Of a DNA stretch of 64,000 nucleotides, positions 11,693 through 23,462 are shown in pieces. Position numbers and translations under genes: made by a program. A model generated the notes under the pieces. It had not been told where the DNA came from, did not search any database, and saw only the letters and a program-made list of their open reading frames with translations. Source of the stretch: Heliopora coerulea (Eukaryota > Cnidaria > Anthozoa > Scleralcyonacea > Helioporidae); assembly GCA_030142905.1 (NCBI GenBank), contig JASJOG010000525.1:1-64000 (forward strand). The letters are read 5' to 3'. Position 1 is the stretch's first letter; the number at the start of each line of letters is the position of its first letter.

Positions 11693-12355
11693 GCCCACAG
11701 TTCATCCAGATTACAACCATTGTCCCTCTCCGTAATTACTTTCATCTCACGTCTCATCTTCTGGTGATCCGTCTTCAGATTTTATTACTAGTTCCTAGTT
11801 TACAGATTAAGCCTTGTTCACGCGAAGCAACATACAGCAACAAAGGGACAGGGCCAGGTGAATGAGAAACACACTTACTTTATGTCGATATCTCCACAGT
11901 AGGGACAAAGCCCGGGTCTGCTGGCCTATGGGCTGGGCACGCTACTGGTTTGTGATGATACTTTGGGATTCTCAGATACTAATTCAACAGGAAAAGCTCA
12001 AGCTTCTTGGTTAGACTGACATCAGAGTAAAAGTGATGTTGTTGAATGTGGGATTTTTTTTTTCATATTCCTATGTATCTTTTAATCTATAAACCCAAGC
12101 AATAGGACAAAAACTGACGTGTTACACTTACTTATGTAAGGGCATTTCATTTTTCTCTAAAATGGACACTTTTCATGCTTAAAAAAGGCACTTTTCGTCG
12201 TTTCAAAAAGGTTGTGGGGGCACGTGCCTCCAATGCCTCGTGGTTCCTACTCCTTTGGTCCTTTCTTTCCGTCAACACCGATAACTTTTAGCGCGGTCTT
12301 AATGTAGGCAAGTTATCAAGGCGTAATTCTGATTGACAGGGATAGGCATGGCTGT
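11693..12355. other. Intergenic before LTR element
   Basis: No gene, RNA or repeat terminus recognised. Confidence 0.4.
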
Positions 12356-12490
12356 TGTTATACTATTTTAATATTATTCAGCCTCGTTCCCAGTCCACGG
12401 AGACACATAGGACAGGGAAGGAAGAGACAACAACATGGCTGACAATAAAGTTCGTATTCATACCTCATACAACTTGTAAAGAACATAACA
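12356..12490 (+). repeat. 5' LTR
   Basis: 135 bp, TG...CA bounded, homologous to 16593-16725. Shared blocks include GCCTCGTTCCCAGTCCACGG and CATACAACTTGTAAAGAACA. It differs by small indels and substitutions. Confidence 0.93.
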
Positions 12491-12506
12491 TGGTGTCAGG
12501 ATAAAC
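12491..12506 (+). other. Primer-binding site
   Basis: TGGTGTCAGGATAA starts immediately after the LTR. TGG pairs with the CCA end of a tRNA. The exact priming tRNA was not identified. Confidence 0.7.
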
Positions 12507-12550
12507 ATTTTACTACTATTCGTACAATATCCTAAATTACTAGTAACGAC

Positions 12551-13357
12551 ATGGATCGTTTTACTCCACCTGAACCGCTTCTCTCTGAAGGAAATATTTC
12601 CGAGCAATGGCGAAAATGGAAACAGGAACTCACACTATACCTCACAGCCACTTAGAAAGACAGGAAAAGGGATCAAGTCAAATCACGTATACTTCTAACG
12701 TGTATTGGTAAGAAAGGACGCGAAATTTATAATACCTTTACGTTCAACAGTGAGGAAGACAAGATGAAATACAACGAGATAATCAAACATTTTGACGAAT
12801 ATTCTTCCCCTCGAAAGAATATCACGTTCCAACGATACAAGTTCTTCACGTGTGGCCAAAAAGAAGGTCAGTCATTTGATCAGGTTGTAACTGAATTAAA
12901 GAAGTTGAGTCAAGAATGCGAATTTGGAGAGCTGCGTAACTCCTTTATCAGAGATGTGATCATAATGGGACTTTCAGATAACAAGCTCAAGGAAAGGCTC
13001 CAAAGGGAACCTGACCTAACCCTCGACAACGCTATAAAGCATGGTCAGGCTGCCGAAGAAACAAAGCAGCATGTCAGAGTATTACAACGCCAACTTGAAA
13101 CAGAGCGAAGGTCAATTGATGCCATTAAAAGAAACACCAAACCAAATAACAAACCACCCTCTAGTTCTGAAAAACTAACATTCTTTAAAAACTGTAAATT
13201 TTGTGGTGAATCACACAACAGAGGAAACTGCCCAGCTTACTCAAAGAAATGTAGGACCTGCAATCAACTTGACCACTTTGCCAACTGCTGTTCCAAGACT
13301 TCCGTGAATCTTGAGGAACAACCATCTCACAGTGCAGACTCTACCTTGACACTATAA
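12551..13357 (+). pseudogene. Gypsy gag with CCHC zinc knuckles, one in-frame stop
   Basis: The first ATG after the leader (12551, MDRFTPPEPLL) opens a frame that runs 268 codons, with a single TAG at codon 35 (12653-12655). The second part resembles the gag polyproteins of animal Gypsy elements: a capsid-like region (GQKEGQSFDQVVTELKKLSQ) and a coiled basic segment. Two zinc knuckles near the C-terminus follow the patterns CKFCGESHNRGNC and CRTCNQLDHFANC. Gag packages element RNA and binds nucleic acid through the knuckles. The frame ends at 13357, and protease begins about 140 bases on in a different frame. Confidence 0.88.
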
Positions 13358-13449
13358 CTGCAACAAGAGAAGCAACCAACATTCCTGGTAAAATAGCTGC
13401 TAAACAAGCTAACGTAATGACAGTAGATGATCACTGTACCACAGATGAC

Positions 13450-15256
13450 TGAAATGTAATACTTAACAAAAATGGCATCAACATTACATATAAGATAGAC
13501 ACTGGTGCACAAGTCAATGTTCTACCAAAGAAGCTCCTTAATTCCTTGAGGAACAGGCCAAGCATGAAATCAACAACTGCTAAACTTAAAGCATATGGTG
13601 GCTCAGACATCCCTGCTGTTGGAAAATGTGTTGCCAACTTGAGGCTCAAGAACAAATCTGTTCCTGTGTTGTTTATAGTAGCTAAAACCTCCTCCTCACC
13701 TATCCTTGGGTTAAAGACGAGCCAGAGTCTTAACCTAATAAAGTGTGTAAAGGAAATATCTTCTTCTATACCTACATTTACATAAAATTTGCAGACTGCT
13801 TTGGAGAGATGGGATGTTTACCAAACACTCACCATATTACCCTGAAAGAAAATGCTGTACCAGTAGTCGACCCACCAAGACGTGTGCCTCATTCTCTAAA
13901 GACAAAACTTAAGGAAGAACTTCAGCGAATGGTCAACATGGAAGTCATTAAACCGGTGTCTGGTCCATCCGACTGGGTCAACTCAGCGGTCATTTTAGAG
14001 AAAAACAATGGCAAGCTCCGGATCTGCCTTGATCCAAGGAATCTCAACGAGGTCATCAAGCGACACCATCTTCAGCTTGCAACAGCAGAGAAGATTGTTG
14101 CCCAAATGGCAGAGGCCAGACTCTTTACCAAACTAGATGCCAGTAATGGGTATTGGCAAATCACTGTAGACGAGGAGAGTTCAAAACTACTAACCTTCAA
14201 CACCCCATTTGGAAGGAATCGCTTCTTACGACTACCCTATGATGTACATAGTGCCTCAGAAGTTTTCCAAGCAAGTGTGGCTCAGATCATCGCAGGTATA
14301 GATGGCTGCTGCAACTCACAAGACGACATCATAATATGGGAAGTACTCTACAAAAGCATGATGCCAGAGTCCACCAAGTCCTGACTAAGATCCGTTCCTC
14401 TGGTCTCAAACTTAATCTATCTAAGTGCATGCTTACTGACATTCCTAGGTCATATCATCTCTGGGAAAGGCATCAAACCAGATCCGAAGAAAGTATCAGC
14501 CATTAAAGATATGTCACCACCAGAATAGAAAAAAAGATCTCCAAAGATTCATGGGAATGGTAGCTTACCTCGGTAAGTTTATCTCCAATCTCTCTGAAAT
14601 TACAGCACCCTTACGCAAGTTGCTCGAAAATGATTCATAGTGGTCTTTTGACAAACCTCAAAATGAAGCCTTTAACAGACTCAAGGGCATTGTCACAAGG
14701 GGTCCAGTCCTCAAGTACGTCGACCCCAAACTGCCCACAAGAGTCTCACCAGATGCTTCTAAATCATGTTTGGGTTCTGCACTCGAACAGTTACATGACA
14801 ATGAATGGCATCCAGTCGCTTACGCCTCACACTTCATGACTTCAGCCAAGCAAAACTACTGGCAGTTAGAGAAAGAAACATTACCAAATTTTGTTTCCTT
14901 GTGAACGTTTTCACGAGTATCTTTATGGCCGCAAGTTTCAAATAATCAACGATCATCAACCTCTGCGCTCCATATTCCAGAAGCCACTGAACAAGTCTCC
15001 ACCACGGATCCAGCGATTTCGCTTATGCCTCCAGAAGTATGATTTTCATATGGAGCACGTCCCAGACAAGAACCTCTACGTCCCAGATACATTAGGCCAT
15101 GCCTACCTTCGCGAAGCCAATCCTGAAGTCCCTGATGAAAAAATGGCCCATCATGTCCATTCAGTTATTTCAAGACTACCAATTAGTACCGCAAAGCTAG
15201 AACAGTTCCAAAAGGAAACAGAAAAAGATCCAATCCTGCAACAAGTCAAACATTAA
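13450..15256 (+). pseudogene. Gypsy pol part 1: protease, reverse transcriptase, RNase H
   Basis: Protease is shown by the aspartyl motif DTGA (13498-13509). Reverse transcriptase follows, with WVNSAVILEKNNGKLRIC, motif A FTKLDASNGYWQI, the FNTPFGRNRF region and the active-site pair in SQDDIIIW. The frame shifts after about 14335, and an in-frame TAG is seen near 14526. RNase H is recognisable in fragments (SPDASKSCLGSALEQLHDNEW and, from 14891, FQIINDHQPLRSIF). At least three frameshifts or stops separate the pieces, so no polyprotein can be made. Confidence 0.88.
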
Positions 15257-16480
15257 ATTCAAAATTGCTGGCCAAAGTCGATCAATGAAGTTGAATTCAC
15301 AGTAACACCGTTCTACAAGATCCGAGACGACTTATCCTACTTGCATAATCTTGCACTCAGAGACCAATGAATAGTTGTCCCAGTTTCCATGCGCCAAGAA
15401 ATGAAAGAAATACTCCATACCTGACACGTTGATATTGAAGGATGTAAACGACGTTCCAGAGACACATTATGCTGGCCAGGAATCAAGGCACACCTCGAAG
15501 ACTTTATTTCAAGTTGTCCAACCTGCGTGAGTTCCAAAACCAACAGCGCAAAGAGACTTTCCGCTGTTGGTTTTGGAACCAACAGCGCAAAGTCTCCCCA
15601 CCAAAAGATTCCCCACCACATACCCTTCGAAATATGGTCTAAGGTTGGCACCGACCTTTTCACTCTTCGCAACAAGGATTATCTCATAGTTGCAGACTAC
15701 AACACCAAATTTTTTGAAGTCACTGAACTACCCAAAACTTTGGCATCAACGGTCGTATCCAAAACCAAGAATATATTTGCCTGATTTGGTATTCCGAAGA
15801 CTGTGATCAGCGGTAACGGACCGCGGTTTACATCTGAGGAATACAAGATATTTTCACAGCAATGGGACTTCACTTATAACACTTCCAGCACAGAATTTTC
15901 GCAAAGCAACGGTTTTATAGAGAGAACCATACAAACAGTCAAAAATAGCCTAAAGAAAGCCATGACTAGCAACGAAGACCCATTTCTACCACTTCTCGCC
16001 TTAAGAACAACTCCTGGCAAGGACCGACTTTCTCCTGCTCAGAAACTTATGGGTCGTACCCTAAGAACGATAATACCATCAGTGAAGCACCATCTCAAGA
16101 CCACTAATTCAGTAAAGATATCGAAGAAAACTACTGCCCGGTACAACTCCAAAGCACGCAACTTAAATGATCTCCATCCTGGTGAGAGAGTATGCCTCAG
16201 AGCAACTGTAAAGTGGTCAAAGAAAGGTGAAGTAATAGCACGTGACAAAAATTCACGATCATATCACGTTAAAACCCAAACAGGCAATGTTTTACGACGT
16301 AGCAGGCGACACCTTCTCAAGACCAATGGGACGCAGTCACCACCTAAATTGACACCCCCAATTCAATCTCAGCAACCAAAACTTCTTTCAGATACTACCT
16401 CAGAAGACACAATGACTTCACCTTCTTCCCATTCCACTCGTTATAGGCGTGCCATAAAGCCCCCACAATATCTATATTAA
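15257..16480 (+). pseudogene. Gypsy integrase, broken and active-site altered
   Basis: The HHCC zinc region is degraded (WPGIKAHLEDFISSCPTCVS visible). The DDE core starts with WSKVGTDLF, continues through a TGA at about 15782, then VISGNGPRFTSEEY and SNGFIERTIQTV. The family's SDNG motif reads SGNG here, so the second catalytic Asp is replaced by Gly. A chromodomain-like or basic tail continues to the stop before 16481. Between the zinc finger and the core lies a 39-base templated insertion (15530-15595) forming a 15-bp inverted repeat. The enzyme normally inserts the cDNA copy; this one cannot. Confidence 0.87.
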
Positions 16481-16578
16481 GAACATACTATATGCACTCC
16501 ATGATACTAAAGCTCAAACCGATAAAACTTGAAGAGCTTATTTGATAACATCTTATTTTCATTTAGTTATTGTTTTAT

Positions 16579-16592
16579 TGGAAAAAGAGAGA
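16579..16592 (+). other. Polypurine tract
   Basis: The purine-rich run GGAAAAAGAGAGA directly precedes the 3' LTR, the expected plus-strand priming site. Confidence 0.7.
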
Positions 16593-16725
16593 TGTTATAC
16601 TATGTTAATATTATTCGGCCTCGTTCCCAGTCCACGGAGACACAGGACAGGGAAGAGAGAGCCACCAACATGGCTGACAATAAAGTTCATATTCATACCT
16701 CATACAACTTGTAAAGAACATAACA
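16593..16725 (+). repeat. 3' LTR
   Basis: 133 bp, TGTTATAC...ATAACA. Homologue of 12356-12490. Followed by GCTAT, nearly matching the 5' flank GCTGT. Confidence 0.93.
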
Positions 16726-17264
16726 GCTATGGGGGACACTCTACTGAAGGGAAAAATATTTGGAGTTTAAAGTCATTCAATGGCCGTCTTCACCTCCTGT
16801 AATTGTAACCGTTGATAGATATTATATATAAATAGTTGATACAGCGCTGGTGTACCATATAATTTGTTCTGCTCAGTTATGCTCAGGGCCGTACTCAGAA
16901 AATTCTACAGGGGGGTGTAAGCTCACTTCAACCGACTGACGCACGAGCTTGTACCGACTATATCCTATCAATCGAACCTTTTGTCTTTCCGTCGAGTGCC
17001 TACTAAAATGACGCTTGTCAACTGGTGAAATGGTCAATTAGTCCTACGCACTATCAATTAGTACGCACTATCAATACGAAATGAAAACATGATGGTATTT
17101 TAGTATTAAAATTCACGTCTTTAGTGATCTCTCGTTGATTACATATAAGCAAAACATTTAACATCAATTTTAGATTTGTGAGTATTAAATTTGGTAGTTT
17201 GAAATTAATTTAAATTGATAAGTGCTAAAAGTTAATGATTCTACTTGTCCGGGCTTTAATGATT

Positions 17265-20200
17265 CTATTTGTCCGTGCTAAATCGAACACGTCTTTTCTT
17301 CAAATGAACCCAGTTTTTAATAATACTGTTTAGATCTAACCCCTCTGAAATATCTCTTTCACATGAAATCAACATAAGATCTTCCAGGCGATCTTGGAGC
17401 ACAGTTCTTCTTAGCTTGTTCTTGACCACTTTCAGTTTGCTGAATGATCTTTCATTTGAAGCCACAGTGACTAGTGCCGTTTGAAGAAAGGTGAACGCCA
17501 TGTTGCAAGTGGGGTAGACAAGCTTTCTCTTACTGACGCACGCAGCAACTTCACGGACTGACTTAGTTTTCAAAGGCTTTCCGTCAATGGACTCTTCTCT
17601 CAAGACAATGAGCTCTCCGACAAGGCTTTCACTTGTTAAGCTTCCGCCCAACAACTTGCACAAGCTCTCTGCTAATTCTCCACTGATTTCTCCCCACGGT
17701 GGCAGCAAGACTGAAAAAGGTTTTATGTTCATAAAAATCCGATTCCAGTTCTCTCTACAATCTGTAATAATCTCATCAAGAACAGAGAATGTTTCCTTCC
17801 GGGAAAAATTGGCGAAACCAACCTCAGCCTCGTTTTCACACGCATCATCCAGCCTCCTTGGGGGCACTCTTCTCCTGTGATGATGACTGAATTCTTCTTC
17901 CGGGTCGCATCCAACGTGCCTTGCCATTGCTGCAGCAGCCTTCACCTGCTTATTCTACATCAACTTCATTGCGAATCCTTCCCAAAGCCTTTGTTGTCGT
18001 GGACACCAAAGTAAGGACATCAAGCAAGTTCAAACCTTCCTGAAGCTGAACAACGAGCACGTTGCAATGACGCATAATAAATCTCATTATTCCCAGGCTA
18101 AAAATGAAGTCGTACATTTTCATTTTCTTCAGAAGTGCCTTGGCCTGATCACGGGTGTTTGTGTCCGAATCCAGCTCTTTGTCGATAATTTTCTGAAGCA
18201 GAGAGACTATCGACTCAAAGGAGATCCAAACACTGTTGATGGACTCCGATCTGGTTATCGACCGAGTTTGCGAAAGATTTCGTATTTTTAACGCTCCTAC
18301 GACGCTCTCTTGTGCTTTTGTAAGTGCTTTAGACCGCTTGGTGCTGCTTGAGAAAAACGAGTACAATGATTGTAGGACGACAAACATTGATGACACGATG
18401 GTACAAGCTTTGCAACTTCGCTCTACAAATGTATTTAACCAATGAGCTTGGCACGGAATGTAAGGCACTTCCTTCTCTGGGAAATCTTTTTTGATCTTCT
18501 CATTAAGCTTCTTGTGACAACCGTTGTACTCTCCAGACATACACGCCGTGAAGTATAGGACTGGAAAAAGAGCTTCCCCACATCGACACTATGTTTGTTG
18601 AGACATCTCAATATCTCTGTTGCATGTCCACCGCCAAATTTATCTCCTAGCACCGTCAAAGAAAGCAAACGTTCCACCGGTTTGTTATCTGCGACGTACC
18701 TCACAACAATAGATATCTGGTCTTTATTGCTCGTATCGGGAGTCGTGTCGGCCATCACCGAGAATGCTGGTGCTTCTTCTAATTCCTTGACGACTCGATG
18801 TCGGACTGCATCACCAATGAGCTTGATAAACTCATTTTGAGAACATCTACTCAAGTATGTGACATGATAAGGACGCATTCTTTCCTCGTTCAGGCAATAA
18901 CTCAGTAGGCGGCAGTGGCGACTCAACAACTGGACTACTTGGTAGAAGTTGCTGGATTCATCTGTTTCTCCACGAAACGCAATTTCCTGCATGGCTAAAG
19001 TGCGGACAATATCACAAAGGATGGTGACTACTCTGGTGTTGAATGTGGCATCATCTGTTTCCTTAATTAACTCCTGGCGATGAGATGAATCCAAAAGTGC
19101 ACCAACTTTTTGATTAGGATTTATAAATCTGGCAAAATCCCTTAGTGCCCCTACTTGTCCCTGGCTCGTGAAATGCTGTGAAAGTTTCTCTTTCTTCTTG
19201 GTTCCGACACTCTTCATCTTATGCCACTACCTAACTCCATTTACTCTCCATGCTTTGTCTGCTGAGGGTCTTCCAACTCCTTCTGGGAACAGGCAACACA
19301 CGAAACAAAAGGCTGCATCTTTCTGGACGCTATATTCAAGGTGAGGTTAATCCTTGTAACATTGGCTCGAAAACCTATTTTGTTTACCAGGTGGGATACT
19401 TGAATCGTTGCTTAGGTAGGCCGCTAATTTGGGTTGGTAAGGCCCCATGTTGATTAGAATTTCCCGTTGGTTATTGGATGAAATTTCACCTCGCTTTCCC
19501 GGATCGTGTTCCAGCAAATAAGCTGTTTCCTGCCGAGAAACTGATCCTCTGCTTTTCTCTTTCTTTATCTTTCCCAAACAGCATTCTCCACATTTCTTTA
19601 ACTCGTTGCTCTGGTTTGCCATACTTTCTGCAAGCTCAACCACCGAAACAGCAATTGTTCAATGTTAGGAACACTTGGCTTTTTCATCTCTTCTAAAATT
19701 AAGTGGCCTGTTCGATCTAGACTGCTCATCATATGTTGGAGTTTCCCGGGACAAGTAACCCATGAGGCATCCGATTCATCTTCTGCATCACTTGACTCAG
19801 CAGACCCACTGCTATTCTCATTGACAAAGGTATCCATATCTGCCATCTGCGACGGCGACGTAATATCCACGAGGCGTGTCTGGCTAACTGTATCTTTCGT
19901 TTCCACTGGTGATACATCCACGCCAACATCTTCTTGCTCCTGGTTCGAGGTGGTTCCACTATCCGAGGCTTGGTTGTGGACTTGCTCCTGTCGGCTGAGC
20001 CCGAGGTCAACGCTTACTTCATCACACAGTTCTGGACCGTCTCTCGTTGGGGAAGGCAATTTATCTGCCAAGCAGCTAACCTCCTTTTCCTTCTCTAATT
20101 CACGCATAAGCTGATTGGACAGGGTTGCCGTTGGCGTTAGTTGACGCTGATGTGTGTTTGTACTTGTTAAAACATCTTCATCGACATTGCTCCGAGGTTC

Positions 20201-20392
20201 TGTTTCACCTTGACCAAAGCACACATTTCTACGCTTAGCTGCTTCAAAAGGATTTCTTGGTGCGCCAGCAGTCTCGTAAGGCACGTTTCTTCCCCCATGT
20301 TGCTTACAGTTATGTTGTAGTCGATAATCGCTGTTAAATTCCGCCCCGCAGTCTGTCGCTTTGCATACTATTTTTACTCGTCGCCTTTTCAT
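17265..20392 (-). pseudogene. hAT transposase (C2H2, TTF zinc finger, DUF4371, hAT C-terminal dimerisation)
   Basis: Read 3' to 5' on the plus strand. From 20392, MKRRRVKIVCKATDCGAEFN begins a C2H2-like finger, followed by a Ser/Glu-rich low-complexity stretch. Near 19400 comes the TTF-type zinc finger region (GPYQPKLAAYLS, then DAAFCFVCCLFPEGVGRPSA). DUF4371 lies at 19217-18435 (AFRGETDESSNFYQVVQLL, FSVMADTTPDTSNKDQIS). The RNase H-like middle follows at 18540-17950, and the dimerisation domain ends at 17265 (FLQTALVTVASNERSFSKLK). Frameshifts near 19650, 18500 and 17945 and stops near 19345 and 19230 break it into five frames. Such genes are often annotated as ZMYM-like or THAP-like proteins, but here the target duplication shows it is a transposon. 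Confidence 0.9.
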
Positions 20393-20685
20393 GTTTAAAA
20401 CATGCGGTATAGCACAAATTTGACGCTTTGCCGCCGGTTCGCGGGTTGGTATATCTTTGGTTAACGATACTTTAAAACCAGTCTTTATGCTAATCTTGTA
20501 TACAAATTGACGAAGTTGTAGAAGATATGTGTGCGCTATTAAACGACCAAACACAGACACAGAATTCTCACGGATGTGAAGCTGGTCCGAAAATAACCAC
20601 TTCCGTTTTATATGTCTCGTCTCAATAGGACAAAGTCCGGCCAGGAAACTGTATCTCGCAATGCTACTGAAATGTCTACTGTAAA

Positions 20686-20826
20686 TGTCGCCAACTATAT
20701 TTGGCAGTCTGCCGACTAAAACATAATTTCTGCCGACTGAAAGTCGTGTTACTCGACAGATAATTAGAACCCGTCGGCACAACAGTTCTTTACTTATTAA
20801 GACGATATCGCATTTCAATTACCGTC
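20686..20826 (+). repeat. hAT internal inverted repeat, left arm
   Basis: 141 bp, nearly complementary to 20859-20994 across a 32-bp spacer. Contains TTGGCAGTCTGCCGACTAAA and GACGATATCGCATTTCAATT. A third, direct copy of the TCTGCCGACTAAAACATAAT block lies at about 21036. Confidence 0.88.
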
Positions 20827-20858
20827 GTGGTTCACAGGTTCACGGGACGAGTACACAG

Positions 20859-20994
20859 GACGGTAATTGAAATGCGATATCGTCTCAAGTAAAAAACTGT
20901 TGTGCCGACGGTTTCTAATTATCTGTCGAGTAACACGACTTTCAGTCGGCAGAAATTGTTTTAGTCGGCAGACTGCCAAATATAGTTGGCGACA
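20859..20994 (-). repeat. hAT internal inverted repeat, right arm
   Basis: 136 bp, complement of the left arm with a few substitutions and small indels. The pair would form a long hairpin in the 5' region of the transposase transcript or in single-stranded DNA. Confidence 0.88.
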
Positions 20995-21135
20995 TAAAAA
21001 AACGAAAAAGTCTTGGGTAAAAGTTTACCTTACGTCTGCCGACTAAAACATAATTTATGCCGACTGAAAGTCGTGAAAAAAATTTGGGGGGTGTTGCACC
21101 CACCACACCCCCTTAGCTCCAGGCCTGGTTATGCT

Positions 21136-22270
21136 AGTCTCAGTATGTCAGTAATTTGTTACTGATTATATCCATAAGTAATAAATGACATGTAGACACG
21201 CGAAGACCATGGCAGTATCTATGTTACACCTATTGTAAAGCAGTAGACATATGAGCCAGCATACATTGTAGTTCTCTCAGCCATTTGAGCTCTTGTGTAG
21301 CTGAAAAGTCAAAAATGAGCAAGTCACTTGTGATCAAGAGGTCACATGTTCCATTCTTAAGGACTCTGGTATTTCCTTTGAGCATTAACCCATTACATAC
21401 ATAGTCTACCATGTTTAATTTATTCTGACTATCATAAGACAAATTTATTTGTGGAAGAGAGGGTTTGGGGTGGTTGTTGGGGCTGCAATGGGATAAAAAT
21501 CAACTGAAGCTTGAGAAGCATCCATAAAAAAAGTTTTATTTTGTTTCATTTCAATTCTGTTCATCTCATCTCTCTTCAGTTTATTTAATTTTATTTCATA
21601 TATATTTTAATTTCGTTTCAAATTTATTTAAATCTAATTTTAATTTCATTTAAATTTAATTTCAATTTCATTTCAATTTTTTTTCAATTTTATTTTATTT
21701 TTTTTACTTTATTTTACTTTACTTTTCTTTTTTGCACTTTGCTTTATTTTATTTAATTTTGTTTTATTTACTTTACTATAATTTATTGCCTGGCCAACCG
21801 CAACATTTGACCCCAACTACTGGGGTGCCTAAACGTAAAGATGCAAACTTAGACAACTGGAAACAACAAATATTCTAAGCATTTTCAATATTTTAGTATA
21901 CTATATATCTTCTATTTCAACTAAAAGTCGTTTTCAAGTATTTTTATATTTACTCTTATAGTAAAACCAACAACTGAAATAAACATGCAGGGAGGAGAGA
22001 GCCAGCAAGGGAAAAAGTAAGTGCACGAATATTTACTTTAAAATTGCTGTAATGATTTATTGCTGAATAATAAAGGGATAGAGCTTAACGTATTTCTGGA
22101 AAAAAATTATGGAACTCAGTATTATAGGGTGAAGCAATAATTTACATATGGTCGAAGAGGTAGGTGGCGGCAGACATGGCCTTACCGGAACATCGTTTAT
22201 TGGCTATTATTGCATCAAACTTTATAAGTACTTAGGTAATGTCAGAATCATCCTCAGAGATATACACGAG
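21136..22270. other. Intergenic with long T-rich low-complexity tract
   Basis: No gene. At 21530-21785 a tract built from TTTTATTT, TTTCAATT and TTTACTTT units runs on the plus strand. A similar tract occurs at 31145-31310. Confidence 0.5.
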
Positions 22271-22362
22271 CAGAAACTTTTCATGATAATCTGACACTGC
22301 CGAAGTCAATTGAAAAGTGTTGACTCGAGGGGGATTTTAACTCGCACCTTCGGGATAGCGGT
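22271..22362 (-). mobile_element. tRNA-derived SINE (family B), minus arm of inverted pair
   Basis: Complement of 22489-22576: shared AACTTTTCATGATAATCTGA, ACTGCCGAAGTCAA and GTTGACTCGAG. The tRNA-like head is truncated here, and only the T-arm side survives. Confidence 0.75.
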
Positions 22363-22454
22363 AAGACGAAATATCCTGTCATGGATAAGCGTTAAGTTGT
22401 CGCAAGAATATCTCGTGCAGTTAAATTAGATAAATCTCACCTCTAATTCCTGTG

Positions 22455-22576
22455 GACTCGATAGCTCAACAGGTAGAGCGGCGGACCAGTATCCCGAAGG
22501 TGAGAGTTCAAATCCCGCTCGAGTCAACACTTTTCAGTTGACTTCGGCAGTGTCAGATTATCATGAAAAGTTTCTG
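22455..22576 (+). mobile_element. tRNA-derived SINE (family B), plus arm, tRNA-Tyr-like head
   Basis: The head (22455-22526) opens GACTCGATAGCTCAAC and closes with a box B-like GAGTTCAAATCCC and TCGAGTC, so the 7-bp acceptor stem pairs perfectly. D-arm GCTC/GAGC is intact. The wording resembles tRNA-Tyr, but the anticodon region is one base short and the stem does not pair, so it is a pseudo-tRNA. A short SINE body follows, matching the minus arm. Confidence 0.75.
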
Positions 22577-23330
22577 TTTGCTTAGGTAATGTAGTTAATG
22601 CTATTTTGCCTTCAACTTAAAAGTAAATTAAGAGATTGCCCAAATGTATTCCGTTTGTGACTTTATGTTCAACTTTAAGAAGTGTTACGGAACGTGATTG
22701 CTGTCCATTGTGATTGATGGTTGCACGAGGGTTATTAGCATTTGAACAGATTGACCAAGTTAGTGTTCAAATGACCAACTCCCATAAATTTAAACAGTCA
22801 TTTCCTGTTTATTGCGACTAGTAGCAGAGCCAGAGAAACCTAAGAGAAAGGAATTGTTGGTAACAAACCGAATGGGTGCTTGGGAATCGAGGGTTAATAC
22901 AATGATTCAGGGAATGTACAGTTGTTGAGGCTGGTTTCAGAATTGTCATACCTGCTGTGAACGTAACTGAGACCTCTATCTGCACTATCTGCCATACTCC
23001 AAGAAAAGCGGACAATTGCTAAATGTGTTTCTATTTGACTGCAGAACAGAAAACTGATCACAGTCGACCCAGAACCATAAAAAGCTTGTTATTGTTTTGT
23101 GGTCGGTCATAATTGTATAGCTATAGTTACATGTACGTGACTGATAAAGATCAAGAAAGCATGAGTAATGCATCACCAACATATTCCTGTAAGCATTGTC
23201 ATTAATCATTTTGGTTTGATAGATGCACCACAACTGCTCAGAAAGTTGAACGGAATAAACAAATCTTCTAATGTCCAAAGACTTCGATGAAGTCTGGGCA
23301 TTTAACGGGAATCGTTGGGGAGCTCAATCG
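22577..23330. other. Intergenic, no recognised gene
   Basis: Short frames without motifs; nothing else supported. Confidence 0.4.
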
Positions 23331-23462
23331 AACCAACGTGTTCGATTCCCGTTGGGGAGCTCAGAAATTTTCTGAGATAAAAGCTTGAGAACAAACTTTT
23401 CGTCATACATATATCCAAGCTTACAAACATCTACACTTAGTAAGATGAACTTTACCCATATA
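23331..23462 (+). mobile_element. tRNA-derived SINE (family C), 5'-truncated
   Basis: Starts inside the tRNA-like T-arm (GTTCGATTCCCGTTGGGGAG) and continues through the family-C body (AAGCTTGAGAACAAACTTTT and ATCCAAGCTTACAAACATCT). The same body occurs at 54282-54420. It ends in a TA-rich stretch. Confidence 0.8.

Larger units (their letters stand above)
12356..16725 (+). mobile_element. Gypsy (Ty3-like) LTR retrotransposon, complete but dead
   Basis: A 4370-bp element with short LTRs (135 and 133 bp), each starting TGTTATAC and ending ATAACA. A primer-binding site directly follows the 5' LTR, a purine tract precedes the 3' LTR, and the flanks carry 5-bp near-duplicates GCTGT/GCTAT. Gene order is gag, protease, RT, RNase H, integrase, the Ty3/Gypsy order. 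No envelope frame is present. Several stops and frameshifts interrupt both gag and pol, so it is not autonomous. LTR divergence of several substitutions over ~134 bp suggests an insertion of moderate age. Confidence 0.95.
16884..21127 (-). mobile_element. hAT-superfamily transposon, complete ends, dead transposase
   Basis: A 4244-bp element flanked by the exact 8-bp duplication GTTATGCT (16876-16883 and 21128-21135), the hAT hallmark. Its short imperfect inverted ends read CAGGGCCGTACTCAG and, on the other strand, CAGGCCTGGAGCTAAG, each leading into a G-rich run. The minus strand carries a broken transposase of the TTF-zinc-finger/DUF4371/hAT-dimerisation type. A large internal inverted repeat (20686-20994) lies between the transposase start and the right end. 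Confidence 0.92.

Noticed and set aside
17265..20392. Host ZMYM- or THAP-like zinc-finger gene
   Set aside because: Frameshifted throughout and enclosed by hAT inverted ends with an 8-bp target duplication, so it is a transposon.
22455..22526. Candidate functional tRNA-Tyr gene
   Set aside because: Acceptor and D stems pair, but the anticodon arm is a base short and does not pair, and an inverted SINE copy lies next to it.
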